The notes beneath the pieces are model-generated. The model had not been told where the DNA came from. It saw only the letters and a program-made list of their open reading frames with translations, and did not search any database. From the NCBI GenBank assembly GCA_009780855.1, contig WQZG01000035.1:1-32980 (forward strand): a stretch of DNA of 32,980 nucleotides. Direction: 5' to 3'. The position numbers were made by a program, and so were the translations under genes. Shown in pieces: positions 16,439-22,954 of this stretch (its first letter is position 1; the number at the start of each line of letters is the position of its first letter). The DNA is from Treponema sp. (GTDB lineage Bacteria > Spirochaetota > Spirochaetia > Treponematales > Breznakiellaceae).

Positions 16439-16504
16439 CTAATCTACAACCCCTCTTTTAAGTTCCTCTGTGAATCCCGCGGTATTTTCACAGTAAAACA
16501 TAGT

Positions 16505-16542
16505 TTAAAAAAATCCGGCCGCTTTTTTTGCCGGCCGGATTT
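16505..16542 (-). terminator. Rho-independent terminator of the thioester-domain lipoprotein gene
   Basis: On the minus strand AAATCCGGCC pairs with GGCCGGATTT (10 bp), and the stem runs into seven Ts before AAACT. It lies 26 bases after the lipoprotein stop codon. Confidence 0.8.
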
Positions 16543-16567
16543 ATGTCCTCACAGGAGAATCATAGTG

Positions 16568-19018
16568 CTAAAGATAGAACTTAAGTGAATCAAAGTGGAT
16601 GTACAAATAAATTGTACTGCCCGGCCGGCACGGAATCAGCAGATTGCTGTCATGTTTGAATCCTGTGACTGCACCGAATTTTGCCAGATCCGCTGCTTTG
16701 GCTGAATGAATATTGCCATTGTTGATTACCGGCAGCTTATTAAAAGCTATTGCGCCCAGCGAACCGGAAGCCATGTCCGCAACTTTAATTACCAGATTGC
16801 CATTAACCAGCTTAACTTCAGCTTTCCCGACAATCTGATATTTGTTGCCAACTACGAGGTCAAGCAAAAGGCCTTTTTCAAGATCCGTTCTGTCCAGTTT
16901 TGCATAAACAAAATGATTGCTGTTAGGCACTACAAAAGGAGTATCAGGATTGCCCTTTTTATCATTGAAATAGGGATTACCGTTTTGCTTGTTAAGTCCT
17001 GCAATAATCATTTTAACATTCCCTGTGTTTGTTGCGGTTACCGAAGAATAAGCCGGACTGACAGGGCGTATAACCGGAGGAGGCGGAATTGCCATGTTGT
17101 TGAAACTTTCGCCAATATTATAGATCGGAACATACTGGGGCTGTCGTGTAACATAACCTTCGGGGCCGGGAACATTTTTACTGACCATAAATGCAATATC
17201 TGCAATCCGGCCCCTTCCCCTGTAACCTTTATAATTGGTAATCACATCTTTTATAATGGCTTCTGCGCTGGGTACTCCCATTACTGTTGATGTACCGGCT
17301 TCAATGGCAGCCCAGTTAATGCTGTTGAACGCGTTTGAATTAACATCAATCGCGCCAAGCAGCTCCCAAATGACAATCTGTGTAACCGGCCTGTAAAGGG
17401 CCAGATTGCCGTACCTGTCTTCGATGTAGTTCATGGCACTGATGAAATCCGCATATAAAGCTGTACCGCGATCAATTCTTTCGGCGATCATGTAATTGCC
17501 GGGTCCTTCATCAAAGTTGGTGGAACCGGCGTTGCCGCAGAATGATGCATACTCGGTACCTGTTTCATCGAAGACCTTGATGGGGAAAATTTCTCCTCCG
17601 CCGTTAAGGCCGGGATAATTCAACTGATGCCATCCATTTATTGTGTACCAGATCGTGTAGAGCGAATTGTAATCAAATGAAGCATTGCCGCTGACCTGGA
17701 CACTGTTTTCGATCTGAACATACATGATCTCCGGCCTAGCAAAAACTTTTGCGCCTTTGGAAGTCAGTATTTCCTCAATTGCATACCAGCCGTTTTGAAG
17801 ATTACTGAATGAAAGCACACCCTGATTGTCAACATTGCCTGTCCCGCGCAATTCACCCAACAAACCGCCGCTTTTGTCTGTGCTGTAAATGTTGAAAGCG
17901 CTTATAAGATCATAAACATTGCAGTTGTTAACGCCGGCCCAGGCAAAAATATTCACACCATCTACAGTCTTTACTATGTTGATATTGCCGGCCGGCGGTG
18001 TAACGCTGAATCTCCCGCCGCATGAATACATTTTATTCAGGGTCTCTGTACTTACAAGCGGAGTGAACAATGGCTGAAACAGCGGCTGATGTGCATGATC
18101 CTTGTCAAGATCGGCTGCATCGGCTGTTGAATACCAGACCAGAATGTTATTAACTACCAGATAATCCCTGCTCCCAACAGCTGCTGCATTAAAATTGAAT
18201 TCGCCAAAGGAACCAGCAGCAAAACGCACATAGAACTGTAAGCCTGCCGCTGCCTCTGTAATGACATTTCCGTCTGCGTCTTCAAAAAACGCAGAAACGG
18301 GTCTGTCAACAGTTAAGGCATACACCATACCGGGGAAAAGTGAATTCTCCGATATAATGCAGGGGCCGAACAGATTACCGTTAATAACAGCCTGACTGTA
18401 ATTGATGGTAACACCGTTGTCATAATCGTTAATGATCCTTGCATAATTTGCAAGAACATCCGTAATTGCAGGAATGACTTTTGCGTTGTCCTGTATCTGC
18501 CACGCGAGATCGCCCAAATATCCGTTGCCGTTGATTCCTGTAATTACTGCATTGTTGGTAATATTCCAGATCACTCCCTGAACAAGCGCATTATAACTTA
18601 AGGGGCTGTTCTCCCTCATATCGCCGTAATTATTGTAGATATATGTAAGCGCCGCCTGAAGTTTCAAAGCTGTATCGCTGCCATAAAGAGAAGTAGAAGT
18701 AAGAGTGGTTAATTTATAATATGATTGAACAGTTGTATTAAGATCACCGCACCAGGCAGTTGCTGCAACAGGACCGGGATTGCCATCCATCAGGCTGAAC
18801 TCCACGATGTTCTGCTGCCCGGAACCGGCAATTACAACCTGATTCCACCCGCTGTTTCTTACGGTATATGTTTTTTCGGTGTCAATATCAATGCCGTTTA
18901 CATTAATGACGGCCCTTGATGTACCTGCGCCTGCCGGGCCTGCAGGGATGGAACATCCTGCGATAATTAACCCCAGCAATAAAAAAACTGAAATAAAAAG
19001 CAAAAAAGTTTTTTTCAT
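16568..19018 (-). CDS. Large lipoprotein with two thioester-like domains around a SpaA-like domain
   Basis: I chose ATG 19018 ('MKKTFLLF'), with GGGG seven bases upstream. The 816-residue product has a signal peptide and lipobox 'LIIAGC' (lipidated Cys22). Two regions follow the thioester-domain (TED) pattern of a Cys early and a Gln in hydrophobic-Gln-x-x-hydrophobic-Trp. Domain 1 has 'TAWCGDLN' (Cys90) and 'LVQGVIWNIT' (Gln147). Domain 2 has 'ASFCGNAG' (Cys494) and 'PVTQIVIWELL' (Gln547). Between them, at about 345-441, is a SpaA/Cna-B-like domain ('GELRGTGNVDNQGVLSFSNL', 'GWYAIEEI'). In Gram-positive adhesins a Cys-Gln thioester forms covalent bonds with host proteins. Surface adhesion is therefore inferred. 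A strong terminator follows. Confidence 0.8.
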   Translation of the reverse strand: MKKTFLLFISVFLLLGLIIAGCSIPAGPAGAGTSRAVINVNGIDIDTEKTYTVRNSGWNQVVIAGSGQQNIVEFSLMDGNPGPVAATAWCGDLNTTVQSYYKLTTLTSTSLYGSDTALKLQAALTYIYNNYGDMRENSPLSYNALVQGVIWNITNNAVITGINGNGYLGDLAWQIQDNAKVIPAITDVLANYARIINDYDNGVTINYSQAVINGNLFGPCIISENSLFPGMVYALTVDRPVSAFFEDADGNVITEAAAGLQFYVRFAAGSFGEFNFNAAAVGSRDYLVVNNILVWYSTADAADLDKDHAHQPLFQPLFTPLVSTETLNKMYSCGGRFSVTPPAGNINIVKTVDGVNIFAWAGVNNCNVYDLISAFNIYSTDKSGGLLGELRGTGNVDNQGVLSFSNLQNGWYAIEEILTSKGAKVFARPEIMYVQIENSVQVSGNASFDYNSLYTIWYTINGWHQLNYPGLNGGGEIFPIKVFDETGTEYASFCGNAGSTNFDEGPGNYMIAERIDRGTALYADFISAMNYIEDRYGNLALYRPVTQIVIWELLGAIDVNSNAFNSINWAAIEAGTSTVMGVPSAEAIIKDVITNYKGYRGRGRIADIAFMVSKNVPGPEGYVTRQPQYVPIYNIGESFNNMAIPPPPVIRPVSPAYSSVTATNTGNVKMIIAGLNKQNGNPYFNDKKGNPDTPFVVPNSNHFVYAKLDRTDLEKGLLLDLVVGNKYQIVGKAEVKLVNGNLVIKVADMASGSLGAIAFNKLPVINNGNIHSAKAADLAKFGAVTGFKHDSNLLIPCRPGSTIYLYIHFDSLKFYL

Positions 19019-19042
19019 TATTAACCCCATTTCTTTTTTAAT

Positions 19043-19134
19043 AGACAGGCATTTACGGACAACGTCCGCCAGATTCGTTTTTGTTCAGAGGGACGAATCT
19101 TTTGCCAATTGGTATTGAATGATTTTCAAATCAT
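19043..19134 (-). promoter_or_regulatory. Structured 5' leader of the thioester-domain lipoprotein gene
   Basis: The leader holds three inverted repeats: CGGAC-AAC-GTCCG (19056-19068), AGATTCGT...ACGAATCT (19071-19100) and ATGATTT-TC-AAATCAT (19119-19134). The palindrome CCAATTGG also lies between the last two. None is followed by a T run on the minus strand. I recognise no known riboswitch class. The stretch could regulate translation or message stability. Confidence 0.4.
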
Positions 19135-19153
19135 CCGGAGATGGGAATTATGC

Positions 19154-19231
19154 TTAACGTACGTGATGCCATGCATTGTTTTTAATAGCCTCCTCTTTTT
19201 CCTGCATGGAAGGAAAACTTGATTTTTTCAT
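19154..19231 (-). CDS. Possible 25-residue small protein or leader peptide
   Basis: A frame of 25 codons starts at ATG 19231 and ends with TAA at 19154. The product begins 'MKKSSFPSMQEKEEAIK' and ends 'NNAWHHVR'. A strong AAGGAGG lies 13 bases before the ATG, and GAGGG lies only three bases before it. The promoter at 19259-19286 is placed to transcribe it. It precedes the thioester-domain lipoprotein gene on the same strand by about 135 bases. I recognise no family. Confidence 0.4.
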   Translation of the reverse strand: MKKSSFPSMQEKEEAIKNNAWHHVR

Positions 19232-19258
19232 ACACCCTCTTTATCCTCCTTAAGAAAA

Positions 19259-19286
19259 ATTGTATCTCTTTTTATCAAAAAAGCAA
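19259..19286 (-). promoter_or_regulatory. Promoter of the small ORF / thioester-domain lipoprotein
   Basis: On the minus strand TTGCTT (19281-19286), 16 bases, TACAAT (19259-19264), followed by AAGGAGG. The predicted leader to the lipoprotein is about 230 bases. The rest of 19287-19379 is AT-rich with nothing else I can name. Confidence 0.55.
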
Positions 19287-19379
19287 GTATTCATTGGAGT
19301 TTTTTTTTATTTTTCATTAAGAAAAAATTCCACCTAACAATTGGTTTACAGTTTACATCTGTCCAGCAGGGTTAAAATA

Positions 19380-20306
19380 CTATTTGCGTATTTCGCTGTC
19401 CAGTGTTCCCAGATTATGCGTAAATTGTAAAGTACCGTAACTGACACCTGAGAAGCGGAACAGATGTTCATTAAATGTTATATTTTCCCAGTTATAATCA
19501 TCAGTTTGGTAAATTTCACCGGTTTCACTGTTGATGTATTCATTATCAAACCATGTCAGATCAAAAAACAATGTTCTTCCGTCAGTCAGTTTAAGAACAT
19601 TCCACGCATGGTTAGGCCCGGTCCACTTCTGTACAGCCTGGACAGAAGACAGCTTGATAGCATTTTGCATAACTTCTTCTGCATATCCGTCACATACATA
19701 GTGTTTTAAATCAGGAGTCGGAATTGCAGGCGCTCCCTTGTATGCGGGAAAATTCCCCCAGTCATATTCAATTTCCGAACATAACTGTTTTGCGAAAACA
19801 ATTATTTCCGCAAATGCCGGATCTGTTTCTGATAATTTTTGCGAATACAGACTGTATTCATATTTATATCTTAATGTATGGTAATACGCGTATTTTCCGT
19901 AATGATTAATTATTTGTGAATCGCCGCCGTAACTACCTTGACTGCCCGTTGTGAGTTTTCCGGCGCCCACATAACCTTTTGCAATTGTATATGTTACTTC
20001 CGCAAGAACTGCATTGTTGTCTTTTGCCCACCAGACTTTAAGTTCAAGATTTACCATAAAAGGCTGTTCCATTTCTGCTTTTGGAAAGGCCTCGTTAATG
20101 ATCCAGTCCCTTGCCTTTTGCGGAAAATATCCAAGGTTTACACCGTAATACATAACTTCGGGAAAAACCGGATTAGGCAGGATAAAAAAAGTTTCTGCCG
20201 GATATTTACGGGCAATGTTTCCTGTTGCACCTGGTGCAGTCGAGCATCCGGAACCGCATAGCAGAATCATTAAAATTGAAATGGCACATAAAAATAATTT
20301 CATCAT
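19380..20306 (-). CDS. Lipoprotein with transglutaminase-like cysteine-enzyme domain
   Basis: The 308-residue product has a signal peptide and a lipobox ending in Cys21 ('LLCGSGC'). The C-terminal half carries a transglutaminase-like triad: Cys205 in 'HYVCDGYAEEVM', His233 in 'GPNHAWNVLKL' and Asp249 in 'LFFDLTWFD'. Order and spacing fit the superfamily, whose members are thiol proteases, peptidoglycan amidases or protein cross-linkers. The N-terminal half is unassigned. The protein is predicted to be lipid-anchored in the periplasm or on the surface. It lies directly upstream of the twin-thioester lipoprotein on the same strand, but each gene has its own promoter. Proteolysis and cross-linking are equally possible. 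Confidence 0.75.
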   Translation of the reverse strand: MMKLFLCAISILMILLCGSGCSTAPGATGNIARKYPAETFFILPNPVFPEVMYYGVNLGYFPQKARDWIINEAFPKAEMEQPFMVNLELKVWWAKDNNAVLAEVTYTIAKGYVGAGKLTTGSQGSYGGDSQIINHYGKYAYYHTLRYKYEYSLYSQKLSETDPAFAEIIVFAKQLCSEIEYDWGNFPAYKGAPAIPTPDLKHYVCDGYAEEVMQNAIKLSSVQAVQKWTGPNHAWNVLKLTDGRTLFFDLTWFDNEYINSETGEIYQTDDYNWENITFNEHLFRFSGVSYGTLQFTHNLGTLDSEIRK

Positions 20307-20319
20307 CTAAACAGCTTTG

Positions 20320-20348
20320 ATTTTATTGTAAGGATTCTATAAAAACAA
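20320..20348 (-). promoter_or_regulatory. Promoter of the transglutaminase-like lipoprotein
   Basis: On the minus strand TTGTTT (20343-20348), 17 bases, TAAAAT (20320-20325), 13 bases before ATG 20306. Confidence 0.4.
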
Positions 20349-20374
20349 TAACATAATTTTAAAAAATATGATAT

Positions 20375-20444
20375 AATGAAGTCTTCCGGATATGGCTCAC
20401 TACGCATCATTTTTTCGATCATGAAAAGTTACGCGTAGTTAGCC
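20375..20444. repeat. Direct repeat B, copy 1 (hairpin-forming)
   Basis: About 70 bases match 21371-21440 with about seven differences. Its 51-base core (20394-20444) starts GGCTCACTACG and ends CGTAGTTAGCC, which pair at 10 of 11 positions. The core differs from copy 2 at three of 51 positions. The copies flank the BrnT/BrnA pair and the XRE gene in the same orientation. Confidence 0.85.
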
Positions 20445-20456
20445 TAATTTATTACC

Positions 20457-20780
20457 TTATCCGCGAACTTTTGTGAGTATTTCAGGATTATCAGCGACAT
20501 AATCCAAAACATCAGCCATTATACCGGTATATCCCTTGCCCAGAATTTTATACTTTGCAAGACAGGCTGCGCTGATACGGATAGTTACCGCAGGTTTGTT
20601 TGTTTTAATATTTTTTCGTAATTCCCGCGCCCTCGCTGCAAATTCAGCAAGTGCCTCCGGTGTGGATTTAGGACAATCAGGGGTATAATTTATAGGCGCT
20701 TTAGCTGCCGCACGTATTCTTTTTATTTGCTCTTTAGTCGGCTTTTGACCAGCCTTTACTGTTATTGTTGTCATGCCCAT
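20457..20780 (-). CDS. brnA: BrnA-family antitoxin
   Basis: The 107-residue product has the BrnA layout. A variable N-terminal half ends 'DCPKSTPEALAEFAARARE', and a C-terminal ribbon-helix-helix-type part follows ('NKPAVTIRISAACLAKYKIL', then 'GYTGIMADVLDYVADNPEI'). BrnA binds DNA and neutralises the RelE-fold RNase BrnT. GAGGAG lies just before ATG 20780. The gene overlaps the brnT reading frame by 47 bases, as is usual for the pair. It looks intact although its toxin does not, so it may survive as a regulator or an anti-addiction factor. Confidence 0.8.
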   Translation of the reverse strand: MGMTTITVKAGQKPTKEQIKRIRAAAKAPINYTPDCPKSTPEALAEFAARARELRKNIKTNKPAVTIRISAACLAKYKILGKGYTGIMADVLDYVADNPEILTKVRG

Positions 20781-20949
20781 GATAACTCCTCTTTTCCGCT
20801 TTATCTGCGGCTCTGGCTGATATTAAACGCGTCTTTTCACCACAGTGGAGATCAGTAAAAACCAGCGCGGCATCTTCAAAATAGACCTTATGCTCCTGCC
20901 AATTGAGCTTTGCCTTCACAGGGTCAAATTCAATTTCTCTTGTTGTCAT
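20734..20949 (-). pseudogene. brnT: BrnT-type toxin with internal deletion
   Basis: The frame encodes the BrnT start 'EIEFDPVKAKLNWQEHKVYF' and 'EDAALVFTDL', and the BrnT end 'RLISARAADKAEKRSY'. The middle strands expected between them, normally about 30 residues ('ERFIIIG..GRLLVVVYT.RG' in homologues), are absent. The retained parts stay in frame and make a 71-residue product. BrnT is a ribonuclease that arrests growth; without the core sheet this copy should be inactive. Intact BrnT proteins are about 90 residues. The upstream promoter is preserved. The frame overlaps brnA. Confidence 0.75.
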
Positions 20950-20954
20950 ACAAA

Positions 20955-20984
20955 AATATAGTACATAAATGTGTACATTGTCAA
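20955..20984 (-). promoter_or_regulatory. brnTA promoter with palindromic operator
   Basis: On the minus strand TTGACA (20979-20984), 18 bases, TATATT (20955-20960), ending five bases before ATG 20949, with no ribosome site. The spacer holds an imperfect palindrome GTACAT-AA-ATGTGTAC (20961-20976), a likely BrnA operator. Confidence 0.55.
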
Positions 20985-21006
20985 TGTTAAGTATTATTAC
21001 ATTGTA

Positions 21007-21324
21007 TCAGAGTTTCACAAGTTCTTTCCGCATTTTCCCGATAAGTTTCTCCATGCTTATTTTGACGGTTTTTCTTTCTTCGATCTGTTTCAGCCGTTCC
21101 CGGGCGTTTTTTCCGTCAATTCCGGTAAGGAGGAATTCCAGGTTTACCCCAAGGGCAGCGGCAATATTATAGGCTGTATAGACTTCCAGGGAGCGCCCGT
21201 TCCTGAGCCAACTGTTGAAAGTACTGTACGGAACATCAATAAATTCTGCGAATTTCTTCCGGCTTATTTTATGGGCCCGCAGTTGTTTATTTACCCGCTC
21301 CCAAAAGTCATCAATGGTATCCAT
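21007..21324 (-). CDS. XRE-family transcriptional regulator
   Basis: I chose ATG 21324 ('MDTIDDFWERVNKQL') because the upstream extension is AT-rich promoter sequence. The 105-residue product has a Cro/CI helix-turn-helix at about residues 9-65: 'KISRKKFAEFIDVPYSTFNS', 'NGRSLEVYTAYNIAAALGVN', 'LEFLLTG'. A Lys/Glu-rich C-terminal helix ('ERLKQIEERKTVKISMEKL') is probably for dimerisation. It lies between two copies of repeat B beside brnTA on the same strand, so it may regulate that cassette. A decayed copy is at 16058-16150. Confidence 0.85.
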   Translation of the reverse strand: MDTIDDFWERVNKQLRAHKISRKKFAEFIDVPYSTFNSWLRNGRSLEVYTAYNIAAALGVNLEFLLTGIDGKNARERLKQIEERKTVKISMEKLIGKMRKELVKL

Positions 21325-21331
21325 ATATTGA

Positions 21332-21359
21332 AATATAGTGAATTTTACCAAAAAGTCAA
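21332..21359 (-). promoter_or_regulatory. Promoter abutting the XRE gene
   Basis: On the minus strand TTGACT (21354-21359), 16 bases, TATATT (21332-21337). ATG 21324 lies seven bases further, with no ribosome site, suggesting a leaderless message. Confidence 0.45.
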
Positions 21360-21370
21360 AAATAAAGTAA

Positions 21371-21440
21371 AATGATGTCTTTTTGATATGGCTCACTACG
21401 CATCATTTTTCCGATCCTGAAAAGTTACACGTAGTTAGCC
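21371..21440. repeat. Direct repeat B, copy 2 (hairpin-forming)
   Basis: This is the second copy of the repeat at 20375-20444. Its core, 21390-21440, has 11-bp arms GGCTCACTACG / CGTAGTTAGCC around a 29-base centre. The copies are 996 bases apart. Confidence 0.85.
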
Positions 21441-21496
21441 TATTTTAGTAAGCGGTTTATTTTCTGGTTAATAACAAATCTGCCATTATAGGTCAT
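21440..21496 (-). pseudogene. Remnant of the oxidoreductase delta-subunit 5' end
   Basis: Bases 21465-21503 match 15261-15299 at about 32 of 39 positions, covering the ribosome-site region, ATG and first codons of the ferredoxin gene. The frame reads 'MTYNGRFVINQ' against 'MTRKGRVVIDR', then diverges and stops after 18 codons at repeat B. Sequence beyond the ATG, AAAAAGGTATATACC, also resembles the promoter-proximal AAAAAAGTATACC of the real operon. It is a decayed duplicate. Confidence 0.6.
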
Positions 21497-21591
21497 ATTT
21501 ACCTTGAAAAAGGTATATACCAGAAAAAATAATTCATGAAATAAAATTATGAATGATGATGGGATTTGATAAAGCTATTTTTAAAAAGAAA

Positions 21592-21646
21592 CTTTCTGTT
21601 TAGGAAATACTTCCAGGAGGAATTTCCGTAAATCCTAAACAGAAAG
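21592..21646 (-). terminator. Terminator of the small-lipoprotein operon
   Basis: A perfect 14-bp inverted repeat, CTTTCTGTTTAGGA (21592-21605) and TCCTAAACAGAAAG (21633-21646), encloses a smaller CTTCC-AG-GAGG hairpin. On the minus strand the stem runs into TTTCTTTTTAAAAA. It lies 24 bases after the last lipoprotein gene. Confidence 0.75.
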
Positions 21647-21669
21647 ATTAACAGCGCAAAATTGTTTAA

Positions 21670-22062
21670 TTAATTGGCAGGATCTATTGGACCTAAAATA
21701 TTACTGCATATTCGTTCTTTGTTGTTGTTATAACGGTATGCCCTGATATAATAACCAACCATTGATGCGGAATTTAATTCATATTTATCCTGATCTGATC
21801 CGTTAAACCTTCCGGAAATATATGAAGTTGACCAATTATAAGAACCATTTTGGCTAGCTTCCCAGAAATAGCCTGAATAACCCCAATCAGTACTCCATGA
21901 ACCGTAAGCGCCACCGCCACTTGCCGAAGCAGTGATTATATTTCCGATTTTGGGTGTACCAGAAATTGTTATAGCCAGTTCATCAAAATATGATTTACAA
22001 GAGGAAAAACTGACAGATATAAATAGAATAAAGACTCCTATAAAAATAAATCTGCTTTTCAT
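21670..22062 (-). CDS. Small lipoprotein with one Ig-like repeat domain
   Basis: The 130-residue product has a signal peptide and a lipobox near 'VSFSSC' (Cys22). The rest resembles a single bacterial immunoglobulin-like repeat of the kind found in tandem in treponemal surface proteins: 'ISGTPKIGNIITASASGGG', a Trp/Tyr-rich middle and the closing 'SMVGYYIRAYRYN'. It has no enzyme motif and is probably a surface or periplasmic binding protein. It is the last gene of a minus-strand run of four lipoprotein frames and is followed by a strong terminator. Confidence 0.7.
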   Translation of the reverse strand: MKSRFIFIGVFILFISVSFSSCKSYFDELAITISGTPKIGNIITASASGGGAYGSWSTDWGYSGYFWEASQNGSYNWSTSYISGRFNGSDQDKYELNSASMVGYYIRAYRYNNNKERICSNILGPIDPAN

Positions 22063-22088
22063 AGAATAAGCTTCCTTTACATAAATGA

Positions 22089-22481
22089 TTAGCGTTTGTC
22101 GCTTTGTGTAAAAATCAATGATAAATCATCTGCCAGTAAGACATTAGTTTTAACATAGGTGTAACCCTGGACATCATCAATCCGGACATCAAACCTGTCT
22201 CCGCTGATTGGAACATTTCCCATCCAGATTTGTACACTGTCTTTGTTAACAATACTTCCGCTTATATCTCCGGTTTGAGCGCCGCCGGCAGCGGTCAAAC
22301 TAATAACACCGTTTCTGATAACTATATTACCGCCTGTCCAGCTTGGAGCACCCGGGATACGCAGAAAAACAGTGTTAATGGTTGCTCCCACATTGTTAAC
22401 TACCGTTAAGGTCGGAGGTCTTTTGATTAAGGTAACATTAACATCCTGATTATTAACTGCCACTTGTTCAGATAAAATCAT
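22089..22481 (-). pseudogene. Downstream half of a stop-split lipoprotein
   Basis: This frame continues the one at 22482-22946 with no base between them: the upstream frame ends ATT-GAA-TAA and this one starts at the next codon, ATG. There is no signal peptide. Its first 25 residues ('EQVAVNNQDVNVTLIKRPPT', then 'LTVVN') repeat a segment of the upstream half ('EQMSMNNADATVILTKRPPA', then 'ITVVN'). The two halves were therefore one protein of tandem repeats. In the alignment the TAA stands where the sister repeat has Ser, so one base change (TCA to TAA) could explain it. Re-initiation at the adjacent ATG or read-through is possible, but no ribosome site is evident. Confidence 0.65.
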
Positions 22482-22946
22482 TTATTCAATTTGGTAGGTA
22501 ATTTCAACGGTTTGATTTAATGCAGGTGATAAAAAATATACACTGCCTCCGTTATTTATTTTGCCCGGCGTCGGAGTAACCAGGGCAATCGGATACCCGG
22601 TTTGATTTACAACAGTAATGGCAGGCGGCCTTTTGGTCAGAATAACAGTAGCATCCGCGTTATTCATGGACATCTGTTCGGTAAATTTAACTGACTCAAT
22701 ACTGTAATTGATATCAATACTTCCGTTTGTATCAGCAGGCTGCAATTGGGTACTTGATCCGTTATCAATATTCAAATAAACAGGAGCGGTTAAGCTTACT
22801 GTATATCCTGTTTGATTACTAATAACAAGAATTAGGTTCCTGTCTACAGAGACATGCGCAGTATAACGAGTTAATGTATCACATGAAGTCAAATTGATTA
22901 ATATTATTGAAAAAATCGAACAAATGATAAAAATTTTTTTAATCAT
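22482..22946 (-). CDS. Repeat lipoprotein, upstream part of a stop-split gene
   Basis: I chose ATG 22946 ('MIKKIFIICS') because GAGG lies six bases upstream; the ATG four codons earlier overlaps the previous stop. The product has a lipobox ending 'LINLTSC'. It contains the first one and a half of about three tandem repeats of 75-90 residues, each opening like 'ITVVNQTGYPI' and closing 'NNADATVILTKRPP'. An in-frame TAA at 22482-22484 cuts the second repeat, and the same frame continues to 22089. The repeats look like beta-sandwich modules. I recognise no family. The truncated product would still be exported. Confidence 0.65.
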   Translation of the reverse strand: MIKKIFIICSIFSIILINLTSCDTLTRYTAHVSVDRNLILVISNQTGYTVSLTAPVYLNIDNGSSTQLQPADTNGSIDINYSIESVKFTEQMSMNNADATVILTKRPPAITVVNQTGYPIALVTPTPGKINNGGSVYFLSPALNQTVEITYQIE

Positions 22947-22954
22947 TATATACC

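Noticed and set aside
19043..19134. A known riboswitch in the lipoprotein leader
   Set aside because: The hairpins do not match any aptamer consensus I know, such as c-di-GMP, TPP, SAM or cobalamin; recorded only as a structured leader.
20955..20984. The 12-mer ACACATTTATGT near TTGACA in both the brnT promoter and the LysM-operon promoter (3079-3090) as a shared regulator site
   Set aside because: Two AT-rich occurrences are too few; the surrounding palindromes differ. A genome motif count would be needed.
15306..21646. A CRISPR array among the repeats of the accessory region
   Set aside because: The repeats are few, of differing size and unevenly spaced; there are no regular spacers and no cas genes.
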